Below are positions 1 to 12,545 of a DNA stretch of 64,000 nucleotides, piece after piece. Positions within the stretch are counted from its first letter, which is position 1; each line of letters opens with the position of its first letter. A program made the position numbers and the translations under genes. Below the pieces are notes generated by a model. It did no database searches. It saw only the letters and a list, made by a program, of their open reading frames with translations, and was not told where the DNA came from. The stretch covers positions 128,649,422 to 128,713,421 of the forward strand of contig JBOZIK010000001.1 of NCBI GenBank assembly GCA_051453625.1, given 5' to 3'. This DNA is from Welwitschia mirabilis (Eukaryota; Gnetophyta; Gnetopsida; Welwitschiales).

Positions 1-1734
1 TAGCTACGAAAAAACTCTGTGAATGTGCTACTGTGCTCTTGCTAGATAATTTCCATGAAAATTTATTCAAGTAATATGAAATCATATTAAATAACCCATT
101 ACAAATATGTATAGTGAAATCTTAAAACATGATCCCTTTAAATTTAAAATGTTTTGCTTAATATCTTAGAAGAATCTCAAAAAAAGGTCCTGCCTCTCTA
201 ACAAGTAAAGCAAGACGTCCAGATGATTATCATTCTATCTATCATGGGAAGGATAGATGTGGGATGAAACTGATCAAATGAGATGCTAGAAAGATAGGAA
301 AAATCAAAAAATGTCTAAAAGCAGTTAAGCATTAAGAAAGTAGCAAAAAATCAGGAAGAAGATAAAAAGTAAAGAATTATCCTTAAAAACATGATCATGG
401 TGAAAATATACTTATGTGGAAAAGATCTTAAAAGAGAAAATAATGAGACTAGAATAATGTACTAAGTAGAAATAAGAATTGCCTAGAAGAACTCCTTAAA
501 TGTGTCTGAACTCAGTAAGCAAGGAAAAAGTAAGAAACTAAAACTCAAAAGTATCATCATTACCTATTAAAAATAGAAATAACAATCCTCATGGATAAAA
601 ACAATAAGTAATATTATATTAAAAAGGTATGGAAATGACTTTGAAGAACCTAATAAAATAGCTAAAGAAAAAAAAAATGAACATGGACAACTAGGAACAT
701 AAAGAATATTATTTTACTTACCTTAAATTCTAACCTAACAAATTGCCTTGGTAAAAATCATAAAATAACCTAATGAAAAATGCATAATAGTATGTAAAAA
801 TTCAAAAAGTACCATTTAAATAGGCAATGATTATGATGATGTCAAGTATGTCTAATGTTATCAAATAATAAATGATAAGATAAAAAATCATTAAAACATG
901 AACTCGCTAGGTTACATATTAAAATAATACTAGAATTTAAAAAAGTAGAATGATCATGTGGAATTACTATACACAAAAAAAGTCTAAAAAATAAGCAATG
1001 CCTCTGATGATACTTGGGACAACACTGATCTCATAGCCTCTAAGTAAAATTTATTTTTCCATGATGAGGAAAGTGTAACCACTATCAAAGGAGTAAGGAT
1101 CCATATAGCATGGTCAATTAACCTCCTAATGGAGTTCCCATAGCTACCATATCACACTGCCAAAGGCGCCTCTCAGGAAAATTTGTCCTAGTGCACTTGT
1201 GATAGGACATCATGATGACCATGGTTTTAGCTCAAATACTAAAGATCATGGTCTTTATTTATTTTTTTTCTTATTGCTTTTTTATTTTTCTCTTCTTTTT
1301 TTTCCTTTTTTGATGGGCGGGAGGGGAAGGGAAGGGGGTGGGGGAGTGAAAAGATTTCACATGGTCAAGTACTCATAAGAATAGAAGTGAAGTAATGATA
1401 TAAGAAACAAGTGAAATCATACAAAAATGACTAAATACTTACATCATTAAAAGCGATAAAAAGAACCAAGGCATATTCCTTATAAATAAAGTTCAAAGAC
1501 ATACAAATGTTTTAATATTGGGTGAATCCAATCTTATCATTTTGAAAGGATTACTAATCATAATGACTTGATAAAATGATACATAAGTCAAGTTAAAGAT
1601 ATTCAAGTAATAGTATGATGTCTACTTAAGGAATGAGTTAAGAAGAAATTTAAACCATGGCAAAAGGAAAACCCTCCTCATTGAGAAGAGCTTCCAAGAG
1701 AAGTACTTTTATCATGTTCAAAGTTTCATCAGTA
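1..1734 (-). mobile_element. Element A (Athila-type gypsy): 3' untranslated region, cut by window edge
   Basis: Non-coding stretch between the integrase end and the missing 3' LTR of element A, read on the minus strand. It is recognised because its reverse complement follows the 3' region of element B: 1,000-1,260 matches 13,970-14,230 in order, including the shared string ggcattgcttatttt and the motif around the CATGGT/ATCATGATG block. By comparison with B, about 65 more bases would be needed to reach the polypurine tract, so the 3' LTR should begin just left of base 1. No protein is visible. A T-rich/G-rich tract at 1,255-1,350 is absent from B. Confidence 0.7.
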
Positions 1735-3080
1735 GATGACTCATAAATTTTTAACCTTTATCTATTGATTTTTTAAATTTTCTTAGTGTTTGGATTAGAG
1801 ATTTATCCTGAGCCATTAGAATGCACTTTTTTTATAAGATAGAGACCTAACCATTTATAGGCTAACTTTTTGTATAAAATGTGTACTCGGGGATTGTATA
1901 AAAGGATAAGTTAACTAGGTTCAAATTGCTTATGAAGAACCTTTTGTCATGTTTGAACTTGGCTTCAGCTTTATGAATAAGTTAATGATGTATGGCATGA
2001 GTACACTTTTTATCTAAATGGTTAATTTAATCTAATAAAGTTTTAAGATTTTCATCCAACTTTACAACGTTAATTTGATGGGTGGATCGATAGGAGTTAT
2101 AGCAAACATTAACTAGCAAAACACAAACCTTTTGGTACATAGGTTCATATGATGAGAAACCTAAAGAGTTGTGCCAAGTAGTATGGTAAGTTCAAAGAAT
2201 ATAATTAATTTTAGAGGACCAAGTTTTCTTATTAATAGAGACTAATTTTTGAAGCATTCTTTTAATTTCTTTATTCATGTTTTTGGCTTGACCATAGTTT
2301 AAGGATGATAAGCACATACAATTCTATGTTTAATGCTAATGGACAAAAGAAGTTTTTAAAAAAAAAGTGATTAACAAAATAAGTTTCTTAAATGCTAATG
2401 GTAATTTTAGAAAAACCAAAACGTTGAAAGATATGAGTTCAAACAAAATTGAAAACAGTTCGAGCATCATTCTTCATAGTAAGAATAGATTTGACCCATT
2501 TGGTAACATAATCAACGGCCATTAGGATGTAATTTTTATTATGAGAAGGTGGTTTAATAATGCCTATAAAGTTAATCCCCAATAATTAAAAGGTTCACAT
2601 TCAAGCATAGATTTAAGTGGCATATCTTAAGAATGAATTAGACTGCCAAACATTGGCAAGTATCACACATTCTAGCAAAGTCAAATAAGTATTTGAAAAG
2701 TGTAGGCCAGTAAAAACTAGAATGAGGAATTTTCATTGTAGTCTTTTAGCCACTAAAGGGTTCCTCACATACCCCACTATGACAAAGGTTAAGTATTTCT
2801 AAGATTTTTCATTCAAACACACATTTACACATGATTTAGTCTTTACATATTCTATAAAGATGGGGTTCATTCCACTCATAGTCACTGATCCTATGGAGAA
2901 AAGACTTGTATTGGTTATGGTTCCAATGCTGAGGTATTTTCATAATAACAAGGTCATTAACAATATTAACATACCAAGAAGCAAGATGAGTAGAAGAGAT
3001 GACATAAAGTTGTTCAATAGAAAATAGTTATCCATCTGGAAAGGATTCATTTATGGGAAGTGCATCATAGAACAAGAGAG
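1735..3080 (-). pseudogene. Integrase of element A, Athila/Tat type, decayed
   Basis: Would insert element cDNA into the host genome. Reading the minus strand with frame changes, domains come in the expected order: zinc-finger second half CDTCQ (about 2,650-2,680), catalytic core start with VDYVTKWVKS (about 2,480-2,520), the YHP segment (about 2,300-2,330), and the C-terminal HSNG-type segment near 1,790-1,860, which is colinear with the integrase end of element B at 13,541-13,640. Several stops and frameshifts make it non-functional. Family membership is inferred from the spacing and wording of these motifs, which are those of plant Athila/Tat pol. Confidence 0.8.
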
Positions 3081-3089
3081 CCAAGATAA

Positions 3090-4200
3090 GTGATCTATAA
3101 TGCTATTATGTTTTTCAGTCTTATCGATGAGGGTAAGATTAAATTCTTGCATAAGAAGGATCCACATAATAAGGCAGGTACTAAATATTTCTTAGTCATA
3201 AGATAGCATATTGCTGCATGATCTATGTAAACATTGGTATGGAAATCAAGAAGATAATGTTGAAGATGATTAAGGTAAAAGATGATGGCAAGAATTTTCC
3301 TTTCAGTAGTAGTGTAGTTGGATTGGACTTTGGACAACATTTTATAAAGATAAGATATAACTTTAAAATTATTTTTATATTTCTAGCCAAGAACCCCACC
3401 CATAGTAATGTTGCTTATATCACACATGAGTTTAAAATCTTTAGTCCAATATAGACCCATGAGAATAGGTTCAGAGGAAATTTTATCCTTAAGTGTTTCA
3501 AAAGTAAATTGGCATGAATCATCCCAAGTAAATTTAGCATCTTTTTTGAGTAATGAGTGAAGGGGTTTACAAACCTTTATATAATTATTAAAAAAACAAT
3601 GATAAAAGATAGCATGATCAAGAAAAATGATACTAACTTTTGTAGGATCCATATTAATTTCTTCATTAGAAATGAGATGACCTAGAATGATTTCATTATT
3701 CATAAGAAGGAAATTTTTTTCCCAGCTCAAGTGTAGGCCACTTTTTATACATCAATCCAATACTTTTTCTAATCTTTATATGATTTGTTTAAAGGTTTTA
3801 CTAAAAATGAAAAAGCCATCCATAATGATTTTAATAGAATCCTCTATCATGTCAAAAAAGATCCTTATCATTACTCATTGGAAAGTCCCAGGGGCATTAC
3901 AAAGTTCAAAAGGCATTCATCTAAAGGTAAAGGTTCCAAAGGATAAGGTAAATTTTGTTTTTACTTTGTCTTCACTTGCTATGTAAACTTGATTGTAGCC
4001 ACTATACCCATTGAAAAAATAATAGTAGGCATAACCTTGAATTCTATCAACTACTTAATCAAGAAAGAGTAAAGGAAAATGATCCTTTTTAGTGACCTCA
4101 TTAAGTTTTCTGAAATTAATGCACATTGTCCATTTTCCATCCTTTTTTGGAACTACTGTCAAATGGCTAACCCACTCACTATTAAGTATAGCATAGATTA
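3090..4200 (-). pseudogene. Reverse transcriptase and RNase H of element A
   Basis: Would copy element RNA into DNA and remove the template. On the minus strand the RT reads FRKLNEVTKKDHFPL (about 4,100-4,070), FNGYSGYNQVYIA (about 3,990), MPFELCNAPGTFQ (about 3,900) and the active-site box IIMDGFF (about 3,820), where the second catalytic Asp is Gly. A 115-residue open stretch at 3,730-3,383 carries the palm-thumb segment (ILGHLIS, KPLHSLLKKDAKF, FKLMCDIS). RNase H follows at 3,340-3,095 with NYTTTERKILAIIF and YIDHAAICYLMTKK. The wording is typical of Athila-type pol. Stops between blocks and the altered box show it is dead. Confidence 0.88.
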
Positions 4201-5110
4201 TCCTAATATTTATAAGATTTATCTTTAACTACTTGCTTAAGGATTGGGTTGAGCCTTTATTGGGGTTACCTAATAGGTTTATCATGATCTTTGAGGCAGA
4301 TTTTATATTGAATTATGGAAAGACAGATGGTAGCTAAGTCTTTATGGGTCCAAGAAAAAATGTCTTCTTTAGAAGTCAAAAGTAAAATCAAGTGGAATTC
4401 TTGTTGAGAACTAAGAAGGTCACTTATTATCAAATGTTTCTTTGGATTATTACAAAAAAATGTATTTTAGATATTTGGACAGCTTCTTCAGTTCTAATTT
4501 GAAATTTTCAAGTTCATCCTATCTATTGTGGGAATGACAGATGTAGGACAATGCTCTTCAAAAAGGTTTTCTATTGAGTAAACATGTTAGATTTTTTCCG
4601 AGTTGAAAATTCCTTATTCTCATGCTTAAGATAGTGTATTTTAGTTAAGTCACCATATAAAGTAGGTTTGTATCACATTATCAATCTCTCCTTAATTAGG
4701 CGATGCTATAACAATAAGGTTGGTTTAAGTTCTTCTTCTAAGTTAGATTCATCTTCTATTTCATTTTTAGCAGCATCAAAAACTCAAATGGTGAACTTCT
4801 TATTACCTATATGACATTCCATTATTCTGGTCCATGTGTCAATGATATAATGTGTAGCTGCATAAAAGGCTCTTTCTAAGAGTTGTGGATAACCTCCATC
4901 ATGCTCTACCTTAATAATAACTCCATTTATAAGTAAAAATCTTTCTCTATTTGGATGACTAGGTCCTTGATAATGCTTAAGGATTTCTTAATTAAAGTAT
5001 TAGTGAATTCCAAGATGTTTCGTGTAAGTTGTATTTTGTTTTCCAACCTGAGTCTTTTACATATGTGAAGAGGAATGATGTTTACACTAGCTTCTATGTT
5101 AAGTAAATAT
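4201..5110 (-). pseudogene. Aspartic protease and protease-RT linker of element A
   Basis: Would process the Gag-Pol polyprotein. The minus strand at about 5,102-4,930 reads ASVNIIPLHICKRLRLENK and then IIKDLVIQIEKDFY, nearly the same as the protease of element B at 12,267-12,449 (SVNIMPLQICKRL, VIKDLVIQIE). This is the ASxNLMP type of protease found in Athila/Tat elements, where the family's usual DxGA motif is written LGASVN. The linker down to 4,201 is only patchily readable. Stops and frame changes are frequent. Confidence 0.72.
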
Positions 5111-5399
5111 TTTTAAATTCTTTTATTTCCTTTAAGGTAATACTTACTATTACTTCCCCAAAGTATTTGAATTTAGGACTTTTTTCATGACTAAATTGGA
5201 AATAGATTAAGCAAGAAAAACTTTACTAGGAATGGTACATTTTTGTTTTCTTCTTACTAAGTCTTTTCGCAACTTTAAAATATTTAGGATTTTCTTGTAA
5301 GAGTTTCTAAAAAGATAAGTTGATGTTTATCTCTTACATCAAGGTTTTCAAATGCTCATTATAGGTAGGACTCGTGTTTAACCTATCAATCCAACAAGT

Positions 5400-7040
5400 A
5401 GATGGTTTCTTCCCTTTGTTTTCTTATAAAGAATTTTTAGTGGTAGTCTTAGCATGTGATGTTGATGAGAAGTTATATGAGTCCAAAATTTCTACATCAT
5501 CTTCTTCATTACTTTTTTCATTGTTTTTGGAAGTTAAAACCTCATGAATAGGCAGTGTTATATCATTTTTGCTTCTTATTACTACCTTCAAATCTCTCTT
5601 GACTTCATTTAGGTTAGGTAAAGGTTGACATGCAAGAGACTCTTATAGTCTTTGATTATTAAGCATTGTTTGTTAAAGCACATTCACTAACTTTTCAATA
5701 TTATTGTTAGTCTTTTGTTGTATCTTTTTTAAATCTTTTATGAAATATTTAAGCGGATCATTTTGATTTGGTTGAAAATTGAGATTATTTGATTGAGAGT
5801 TTAAATTCCTAAATTTGTTCTCAAAAGGTTTTCATTATGATTATCCACCTAATCTTTGTTGAAATTGTGGTTGGATTTTAAAGTTAGGTATTCTTTGGTT
5901 GAATGCACATACTTCTCAAATATCCTATCTTTATAAGTTGACAACAAGCAACACTTTTTAGTTTGATGAGTCATCTTCACAAATATCACATGTTGAAGTT
6001 GTGTTTTCATTTTTTACTACCTTTTCATCAACTATCATTTGAGTGTATTTCTCCAAAATGGTAGTAAAATTCTTAATTAAATTAGTTGAATCATCTTTCT
6101 CTTCTTCCTTATCATTTTTTACTTTCTTTAAATCATTTATGATTTGGCCTATAGTTCCATTTTTTTAGAATGGATTTTGGTCAGGTTTGACTTATCTTAA
6201 CTAGATTTTCTAATACATGTCATGCATCATCTAAAGCTAAGTTCATAAAGTTACTATCATAAGAAAAGTTTATAAGTTATTTAGTTTTACTAATCAATCC
6301 ACTATATAAATAATCTATCAATTCTTCTTTATGGAATTCATTAAGAAGGTTGGAATGGATGGCTATGATAAAATGCTCATAAGTTATGGCATATTCCTCG
6401 TGAGGTTGTTGTTGAAATTTGATCACTTCTTTTATTATTTTTTTCATGGTATTTTCACTCAAATATCTTTTAATAAAAACTTCTTTCACTTGACTCCATC
6501 AATTAAGACTCTTGTGTGAAATGGTTTTAAGTCAAAGTTTTGTATTTTCTCTAAGTGTGATTATAAATATAATCATGTAATTATGATCACTGATGTATTT
6601 CTTCCCATTTTCTAAGGTAAGTACAAGTTATTCAATATTGGCTAGATGTTGAAAAAGATCTTCCTCAGATTCCCCCAAAAATATTGGATAGGCACTCGAG
6701 CTTCTTAATTCTACATCATTACCAGTAGGTAAATCGAAAGGATTTTGGATTTTATATTTTTAACTAGTAATTAAATCTCTAAGTGTAACATTTGCATTTG
6801 AAGTCAGAGTTCCTATTATGATTGGTGTATTAGACGAAGTAACTTATTTTTGTTTTTATAAGGATTTTGACATAGATGAAGAAATGACATAATCTACTTC
6901 TATGCTATTATTTGCACATTTTTTTAGAAAATTTAACTCTAAAATAATAAAAGTAAAAAAATTATCTTCTTCAATTCTTGAAACTTGTGCACTTGGATTT
7001 TGTTTGAAATCGAATAACCCTTCTCTAATATTTTCTTCGA
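5400..7040 (-). pseudogene. Gag of element A, decayed
   Basis: Structural nucleocapsid precursor. Minus-strand reading from about 7,030 gives an N-terminal stretch, then the retrotransposon gag core: PFDLPTGNDVELRSSSAYPIF (starting near 6,750) and a 70-residue open piece at 6,489-6,277 with VFIKRYLSENTMKKIIKEV and FIIAIHSNLLNEFHKEE. A zinc-knuckle-like CDICEDDSSN lies near 5,980, where B has CDLCEDTYHITKDYP. Colinear with the gag of B at 10,395-11,541 over its whole length. Broken by stops; about 5,400-5,900 is a low-complexity tail without firm homology. Confidence 0.75.
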
Positions 7041-7546
7041 TTAAGTTCCACTCTTTCTAATATTTTGTCTTTTTATGTCCCTACATACTTCAGATAGTGA
7101 ATAAAAACTAAAATAAAAAACAACTGATAATCATCTACTTAGTTATGGGAATGATAGGAGAGACAATGATTATAACAATTAAAAGAACTAAGATCAAAGA
7201 AAAATTATCATAACTAGAGAATCAGACTATCATCTAGTTCATCATGGGGATGATAGAGAAAATGATGGTATTTTTATTACTACTATTAACAAAAAGAAAA
7301 TTTGTAAAAAAGAAATTAAATTTGAAAATTTTCAACTATTTTTTTCAGTGTTGTGAGGACAACTAAAAGGATGACAGTGAATTTTTTAAGCTACAAAAAA
7401 TTAAAATTGTCAAAATAAACCTACTAAACTACAATAAAAATATAATACTATTTCAAATAAATAACTTGAATTAAAATTCAAAGCACTTATCTAGATAGTG
7501 ACAATCCTCTAACTCCTTGCGGTCTTTTCTAACAATGGTATTAAAA
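7041..7546 (-). promoter_or_regulatory. Leader of element A with tRNA-Asp-type primer binding site
   Basis: Untranslated leader between the 5' LTR and gag. Immediately inside the LTR the minus strand at 7,544-7,526 reads TTAATACCATTGTTAGAAA. The Athila/Tat primer site complementary to plant tRNA-Asp is TTGGCGCCGTTGCCGGGGA; all ten differences are G-to-A or C-to-T. The leader also holds two copies of the ATCATC...GATGATAG palindromic module (about 7,125-7,160 and 7,226-7,258). No reading frame of note. Confidence 0.72.
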
Positions 7547-8747
7547 TGGTGTAATGTAAATTTGTGTAATATTTAAGTCCTTAGGTAAAACCTATAAATT
7601 ATAATACTTGTAGAAAAACACATACTAGTATAGATGGGAGTTAACTCAAATGTTATAACTCATTGAAGGCACTAGGATAGAAGTTAGAAAATTGATTTCA
7701 CAATGTATTTTAGATTTTTCTTTTTTAGTAAATGAAAATAAAGAATAATTCAATGCAATGCAAGATGAAGATGATGAAATGCAATGGATGAAATGCATCC
7801 TTTTGTTATGAGAATTAGTTCTTATAACTTCAATTAATTAGAAAGAGTTTTATTACTTGTTTCTAACCAACATAAACTATAAGATATGTTAAACTGAATA
7901 TGAATGATGCAAATATGGAAATGGAATGAAATAGAATGCAATGCAAAATCTAAACTAACAAAGTCAACCTTAATAAAGGTTGCTCTTATGATCTAAATGG
8001 ACTATAGAATTGTCACCAACTATAATCAACTTAAACTATAAGTGACATTTACATAATATAAGTGAAAATAGTTCTTGAATTAATCATCAATTTAGCATCC
8101 ACTTATAATAAAGTAGCAGTACTCAATAGAGGATTCTCAATCCAACACCAAGGTAATCTTCTCTTTGTAGCTAATGGATGAACCTCTTGTCTTTTAATCT
8201 TCCATTACAAGAATATTTGGTACAAAGAGATGGAAATGGAAGCTAAGAAATGGAAGGGTATTTATAGTTTTACACTAAAGTTCTAGAAATGCAACCCTAA
8301 GAGTTAGAAAAGAAATCCTTACAATCCATATGGGTCACATGACCCCACTACAAAGATTATTCTTTCTGTTCATACAAAATAGTTATCGTCCTGAGTGTTA
8401 TAAAGATGAAAATGGGTATGATACTTTATAATAAAAGGTGATCCATTAGCTTCAAGCCTATAATCAACTCTGTAGATTCAATCCATGTTAGTAGTTCTAT
8501 CATCCTGACTATTGTGGGATAATAGAGGGAATAATAGGTCTCTCTATCTTTTAGCTCAAAGGGAAATTAGTCTTTTACATGGTTAATATTTCTTTCAAGG
8601 CATCTTTAAATATGCTAAGAATTACATGTTTTAGTAAACATCCTATCAATTCTCCATAATCATTAGCATTTCATCCAAACCTATATAAATGTCATGCAAA
8701 AGTACTCAAACTACACCATTAAAATCCTACGAATTAACATCACAACA
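7547..8747 (-). repeat. 5' LTR of element A (about 1.2 kb)
   Basis: Begins TGTTGTGATGTTAAT at 8,747 and ends ...TTACACCA at 7,547 on the minus strand. It matches, in opposite orientation, LTR E at 16,494-17,757: shared blocks include the start, 'ggtttggatg' with 'gattatgga', the palindromic modules near 8,497-8,535, and the 'cttgtaatggaagattaaaag' type region near 8,170-8,215. Its 5' end lies 29 bases from the 5' LTR of element B, so A and B stand head to head. Terminal CA is retained, while internal positions show many transitions relative to E. Confidence 0.82.
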
Positions 8748-8775
8748 CATACTGAAAAAATGTTGAGATGCTTAT

Positions 8776-9850
8776 TGATGCACTAATAAATTATATGCAT
8801 TTGATGGGGTTTTATGAGCTATTTTATAGGATACTTACACAGGTCTAGATGCAAATTTCGAGGATTATGGAGAATTAATAGAAGATCTTAGAAATATGCA
8901 CTTCTTGGCATCATTAAAGGCCTTTAGGACACATTCTAATGCATATGGCTTTGGAGAAAAATCATTGACATAAAAGGAAGACTTCTCTCTAATGAAAAAG
9001 ACAAAAAGAACTATCATCCCCTCTATCCTCCTCATGACAATCAGGATGATAGCACTGCACATGCCATATGATAATGCTGATATGGACTGGAGCCAAAACT
9101 ACTAAGTCATCATTTCTAAAGAGTTGTCATCCACTCATGTTATCCGGATGATAGGTAGAATGATAGTTGTAACTTTAGCCGACCTTTATTCATTTTGTCC
9201 ATTTCTTTCTTATAATTGAGTACATTTTATAGCACTTTTTATGTATTGGTTTTGCTTCGTAACCCTATAAATAAAACCCCTCTTTATCTTTTCTCTCCAT
9301 CTTTGATGTACTAGAAATTCTTGTGATAGGAGATTGAAGGATGGGAGATCCATCTTGAGAGTTGTAAAAAGGCATTTCCTTGATGAAGGGCTATGCATCC
9401 TCCATTGAGGCTTGGCTGTTTTATAACCCATATGCTAGTTCCATTTAACATAAAAATTTATTTTCATTTATGCATTTAGTTCTATTAAATATCCCTTATG
9501 GTTTATGTTGCCTTTAATTTAGCGATAGTTTCATTGGTGATATAAGTCTTAAAAGCAGCCTTTGTTAAGGATGAAACAAAGTAGTTTAGATTCATTTTGC
9601 ATTGCATTTAGATTTATTTACATTCACATTTGCATTACATCTTTATTTTCTACATTATTCTTAAAATCTAGTTACGATATTCTTTTTAGAAATCAATCCT
9701 CATTCTTTTCTTTTAAATCTTTGATGGATTATGACACTTGAGTCAACTTCCATCTATATTAGTATGTTATGTTATGAAAGATATCTATTTTATTTGTGAA
9801 TGATAAGATCTTTTTGAGTGTAATCATTTATACAAATATGCACCACAACA
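8776..9850 (+). repeat. 5' LTR of element B (Athila-type, about 1.08 kb)
   Basis: Paired with the split 3' LTR at 15,184-15,838 plus 18,429-18,643. Starts TGATGCACTAATAAATT (3' copy TGATGTGCTGCTAAATT) and ends CACCACAACA (3' copy CATCGCAATA). The left flank CTTAT (8,771-8,775) pairs with CTTGT (18,644-18,648) as a 5-bp target duplication with one transition. It contains a TATA box at 9,266 and two copies of a nested palindromic module at about 9,011-9,052 and 9,125-9,168. The two LTRs differ by many substitutions, mostly transitions, so the insertion is old. Confidence 0.88.
9266..9273 (+). promoter_or_regulatory. TATA box in the 5' LTR of element B
   Basis: TATAAATA in the context CCCTATAAATAAAACC, about two thirds into the LTR where U3 meets R. 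The same box is kept at 15,674-15,681 in the 3' LTR and at 17,000-17,007 in LTR E, in homologous positions just upstream of the CTTGTGATAGGAGATT block. Assigned as the element promoter from position and conservation among three copies. Confidence 0.6.
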
Positions 9851-9852
9851 TC

Positions 9853-9871
9853 TTGGTAACATTGCCAATAA
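9853..9871 (+). promoter_or_regulatory. Primer binding site of element B (tRNA-Asp type)
   Basis: Two bases after the 5' LTR the sequence reads TTGGTAACATTGCCAATAA, against the Athila/Tat site TTGGCGCCGTTGCCGGGGA. Five of the seven or so differences are transitions of the deamination type. Complementarity to the 3' end of plant tRNA-Asp is established for this lineage; use of it here is inferred. Confidence 0.7.
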
Positions 9872-10394
9872 ATTCTACTGAAGAGCATGAGGATTGTCAT
9901 CATTTGAATGAGTAAATCAAATTTCTATTTGGTTATTTATCTATAGCGATATTGTATTATAATTAGGAATTTTTAGTTTTTGATTTTTGTTTTTTTGATT
10001 TTCAATTCTTAGTTTTTGGTTTTTTCCATAGTTTATAATAATAGTTGTCATCCTCCATATCATCCCCATAACAAGGTGGATAACTACTCATTTTCTGTTT
10101 TTCGCCTTCTATTTTTGGATTTTAGATTGCAGTTTTTTGTTAGCATAAGAATAATTCTATCATCTCTTGTGTTGTCTGCACAACTAGAAAGACAATGGTC
10201 TATGTATTTTTTGATTTCAACTTCTACACTGTTGAATTTCTGTTTTCTATTTTCTATGTTCATCATCCTCTCTATCATTCACACGATAGTCAGGATGACT
10301 ATTTGTTATTTTTTATTTTGTTTTCTATTATTTTCTATTTGTAGGATTCTATGACATGATTAGTTCAGGAAAGAAATATCAAAGATAAAGGTTG
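9872..10394 (+). other. Leader of element B
   Basis: Untranslated stretch between primer site and gag. It carries three copies of the palindromic module (about 10,046-10,085, 10,158-10,195 and 10,260-10,305). A 112-residue open frame at 10,016-10,354 is hydrophobic and F/L/I/S-rich with no counterpart in element A, so I do not treat it as a gene. Confidence 0.55.
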
Positions 10395-11541
10395 TTAATA
10401 GAAGAAAACATAATAGAAGGACTAGTATACTTTAAAATCGAATCAGAAAAACATTCTTTAATTGCATTAAATATTCCTTATAAATTTATTTTTTCTGAAT
10501 CCAATTCCATTTAAGAAAATTTTTTAGAAGATAATCTAGAATAATCTGATTTTACAATATCAAGTGCTACGCAAAAGCAAAAATAAGTTGTAGGGTCTTG
10601 AACCCCTAGTCCTAATGTGAACCTTATCCTTAGGGAATTACTAGCAAATAGAAAATGATAAATTCAAACCCCTTTTTATTTACCACTAAGAGATGATGTT
10701 GAGTTAAAAAATCTAAATGCCCATCCAATATTTAGCGGTGAATATGATGAGGATCCCCTCCAACACATTGCGGACATAGAACAATTAGTTCTTACCTTCG
10801 AAAATAGAAAGAAGAGGATTGGTAATAGAATATACATGGTAATATTTCCCATGACATTGAAGGAAAGAGTAAAAATTTGGCTAAAAACTATACCCAACTA
10901 AAATTTAAAGTCTTAAAATCAAGTCTAGAAAGCCTTCATTAAAAGATTCATGAGTGAAGCAACCATTAGAAAAATGAAAAAAGAAGTGACAAACTTTCAA
11001 TAACAACCAAATGAAGATTATGCTTCCACATATAAACGCTTCTTTATAGCAATCCACTCTAATCCAGTAGATGCTTTTATATAGAAATAACTAGTTAACT
11101 ACTTTTATAGTGGGCTAAACATGAAACAAAATAACTTGTAGACTTTTCTTATGATGGAAACCTTATGAACCTCATATTAAACAATGCCTGTAAAATGTTA
11201 AAAGAACTTATGAAGGTAAGCCAAACTTGGCCAACATCAAAAGATAACTACACTATAGGAGAAATCCTCAAAGATTTAAAAGAGTTTAAACAAGAAAAGG
11301 AGGTCAAAGATAACCCTGCAAAACTTATTAGAGATTTTACAACAACTCTAGAGAAGTATATTAAAACGATCTTAGGTGCCAAATTAGCAACTGAAAAGAA
11401 TGTTGTCCTAACATGTGACTTATGTGAGGATACTTATCACATTACCAAGGATTATCCACTATTGTCGATATATAAAAAGAAAATACATGAAGAAGTGTGC
11501 ACTTTCAGTCAAACATTTTCAAACTTCAAAAATCAAAATTA
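10395..11541 (+). pseudogene. Gag of element B
   Basis: Nucleocapsid precursor, the best-kept coding part of B. From about 10,660 it reads FYLPLRDDVELKNLNAHPIF, then GEYDEDPLQHIADIEQLVLT, FPMTLKERVKIWLKTIPN, and AFIKRFMSEATIRKMKKEV with FFIAIHSNPVDAF (about 10,925-11,080). The last 125 codons (11,165-11,541) are open and include the zinc-knuckle remnant CDLCEDTYHITKDYP (C-x2-C-x4-H, final Cys lost to Tyr). The spacing matches gag of element A. A handful of stops interrupt it, several of them TAA or TAG where A keeps Gln or Trp-like codons, as expected from C-to-T change. Confidence 0.85.
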
Positions 11542-12460
11542 AGCATAACCTAAGCTGAATACACATTTTCAAAACAATTTTCATGCTTTTAAAAAATCGA
11601 TTTAAAAATTCAAACTTTCAATCGAGTTCATCAAATTTTTGATATCAAGATGATTCTCTTTAAAACTCTATTGTTAACCTTACAAAATTACAAGAAAAAA
11701 AAAATGCCAACATTTAAAATTAGTAAACATTCTTCAAGAAACCATGTTGGCAAATCAAAGATCACAAGGATCATTATCAACACAATTTCTCCCAAATCTC
11801 AATGAAGTAAGAAGAGATTATAAGATTGTAATACAAATTGAATATGGAGTAAACCATCCTCCTTATAAAGAATTAACCTTCCAAAATGACACTTAAGATT
11901 ATTAAAAAGAAGAGGATATTAAAATATTATAAGTTCCCTTCTCTTGGTAAAAATAAAAAGAAAAACTCTTTACAAAAGTAATCAGCTACCCTTTTTTAAT
12001 GAACATCTCAAAGCCTTGATAAAAATAGTAAGCATAAACTTACTCTTCTAGAAACTTTTAAAACAAAACATGGGGTACTCAAAGCTATGAAAAGACTTAT
12101 CAAGAAGAAAATAAAAATGAGTTATCCCTAGTAAAGTCTTTTTCACGTAATCCCTCATGAATTTAGTGTTACAAAAATCTCTAAAATTTAAAGATCCAGG
12201 GGCAGAAATAGTCAGTGTTACATTAGAGAGAAATAAAAAGATTAGAGAGATTTAATTAACATTAGAGTGAGTGTTAATATCATGCCATTACAAATTTGCA
12301 AAAGACTTATTTTAGAAGGTAGAATAGAGCATACTCAGATTCTTTTAGATTTAATAGATACTTTGGTTAAGAAACACTTAGGGGTCATCAAGGACCTAGT
12401 AATCCAAATTGAAAATACCTGCTACTCAGTAGATGTGGTTATGATATAGGTCAAACATAA
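11542..12460 (+). pseudogene. Gag tail and aspartic protease of element B
   Basis: The first part is a degenerate gag tail. From about 11,935 the protease N-terminal region reads LPFFNEHLKALIKIVSIN, KHGVLKAMKRLIKKK and KFKDPGAEIVSV in shifting frames. The catalytic segment lies in an open stretch at 12,267-12,449: SVNIMPLQICKRLILEGRIE ... HLGVIKDLVIQIENTCYSVD. This is the Athila/Tat LGASVNLMP-type protease and is parallel to 5,102-4,930 in element A. The Asp-Leu-Gly part of the active site falls in a disrupted frame just upstream. Confidence 0.78.
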
Positions 12461-12545
12461 TGAAGGTTATTCATTACTTCTAAGACAAGCCTTTTATGTA
12501 ATAGCTTACTGTATTAGCATAAGAACTAGAATAATGGAGTGTCAT

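Noticed and set aside
10016-10354. 112-codon open frame as a leader-encoded protein of element B
   Set aside because: Hydrophobic composition from T-rich DNA; not present in element A.
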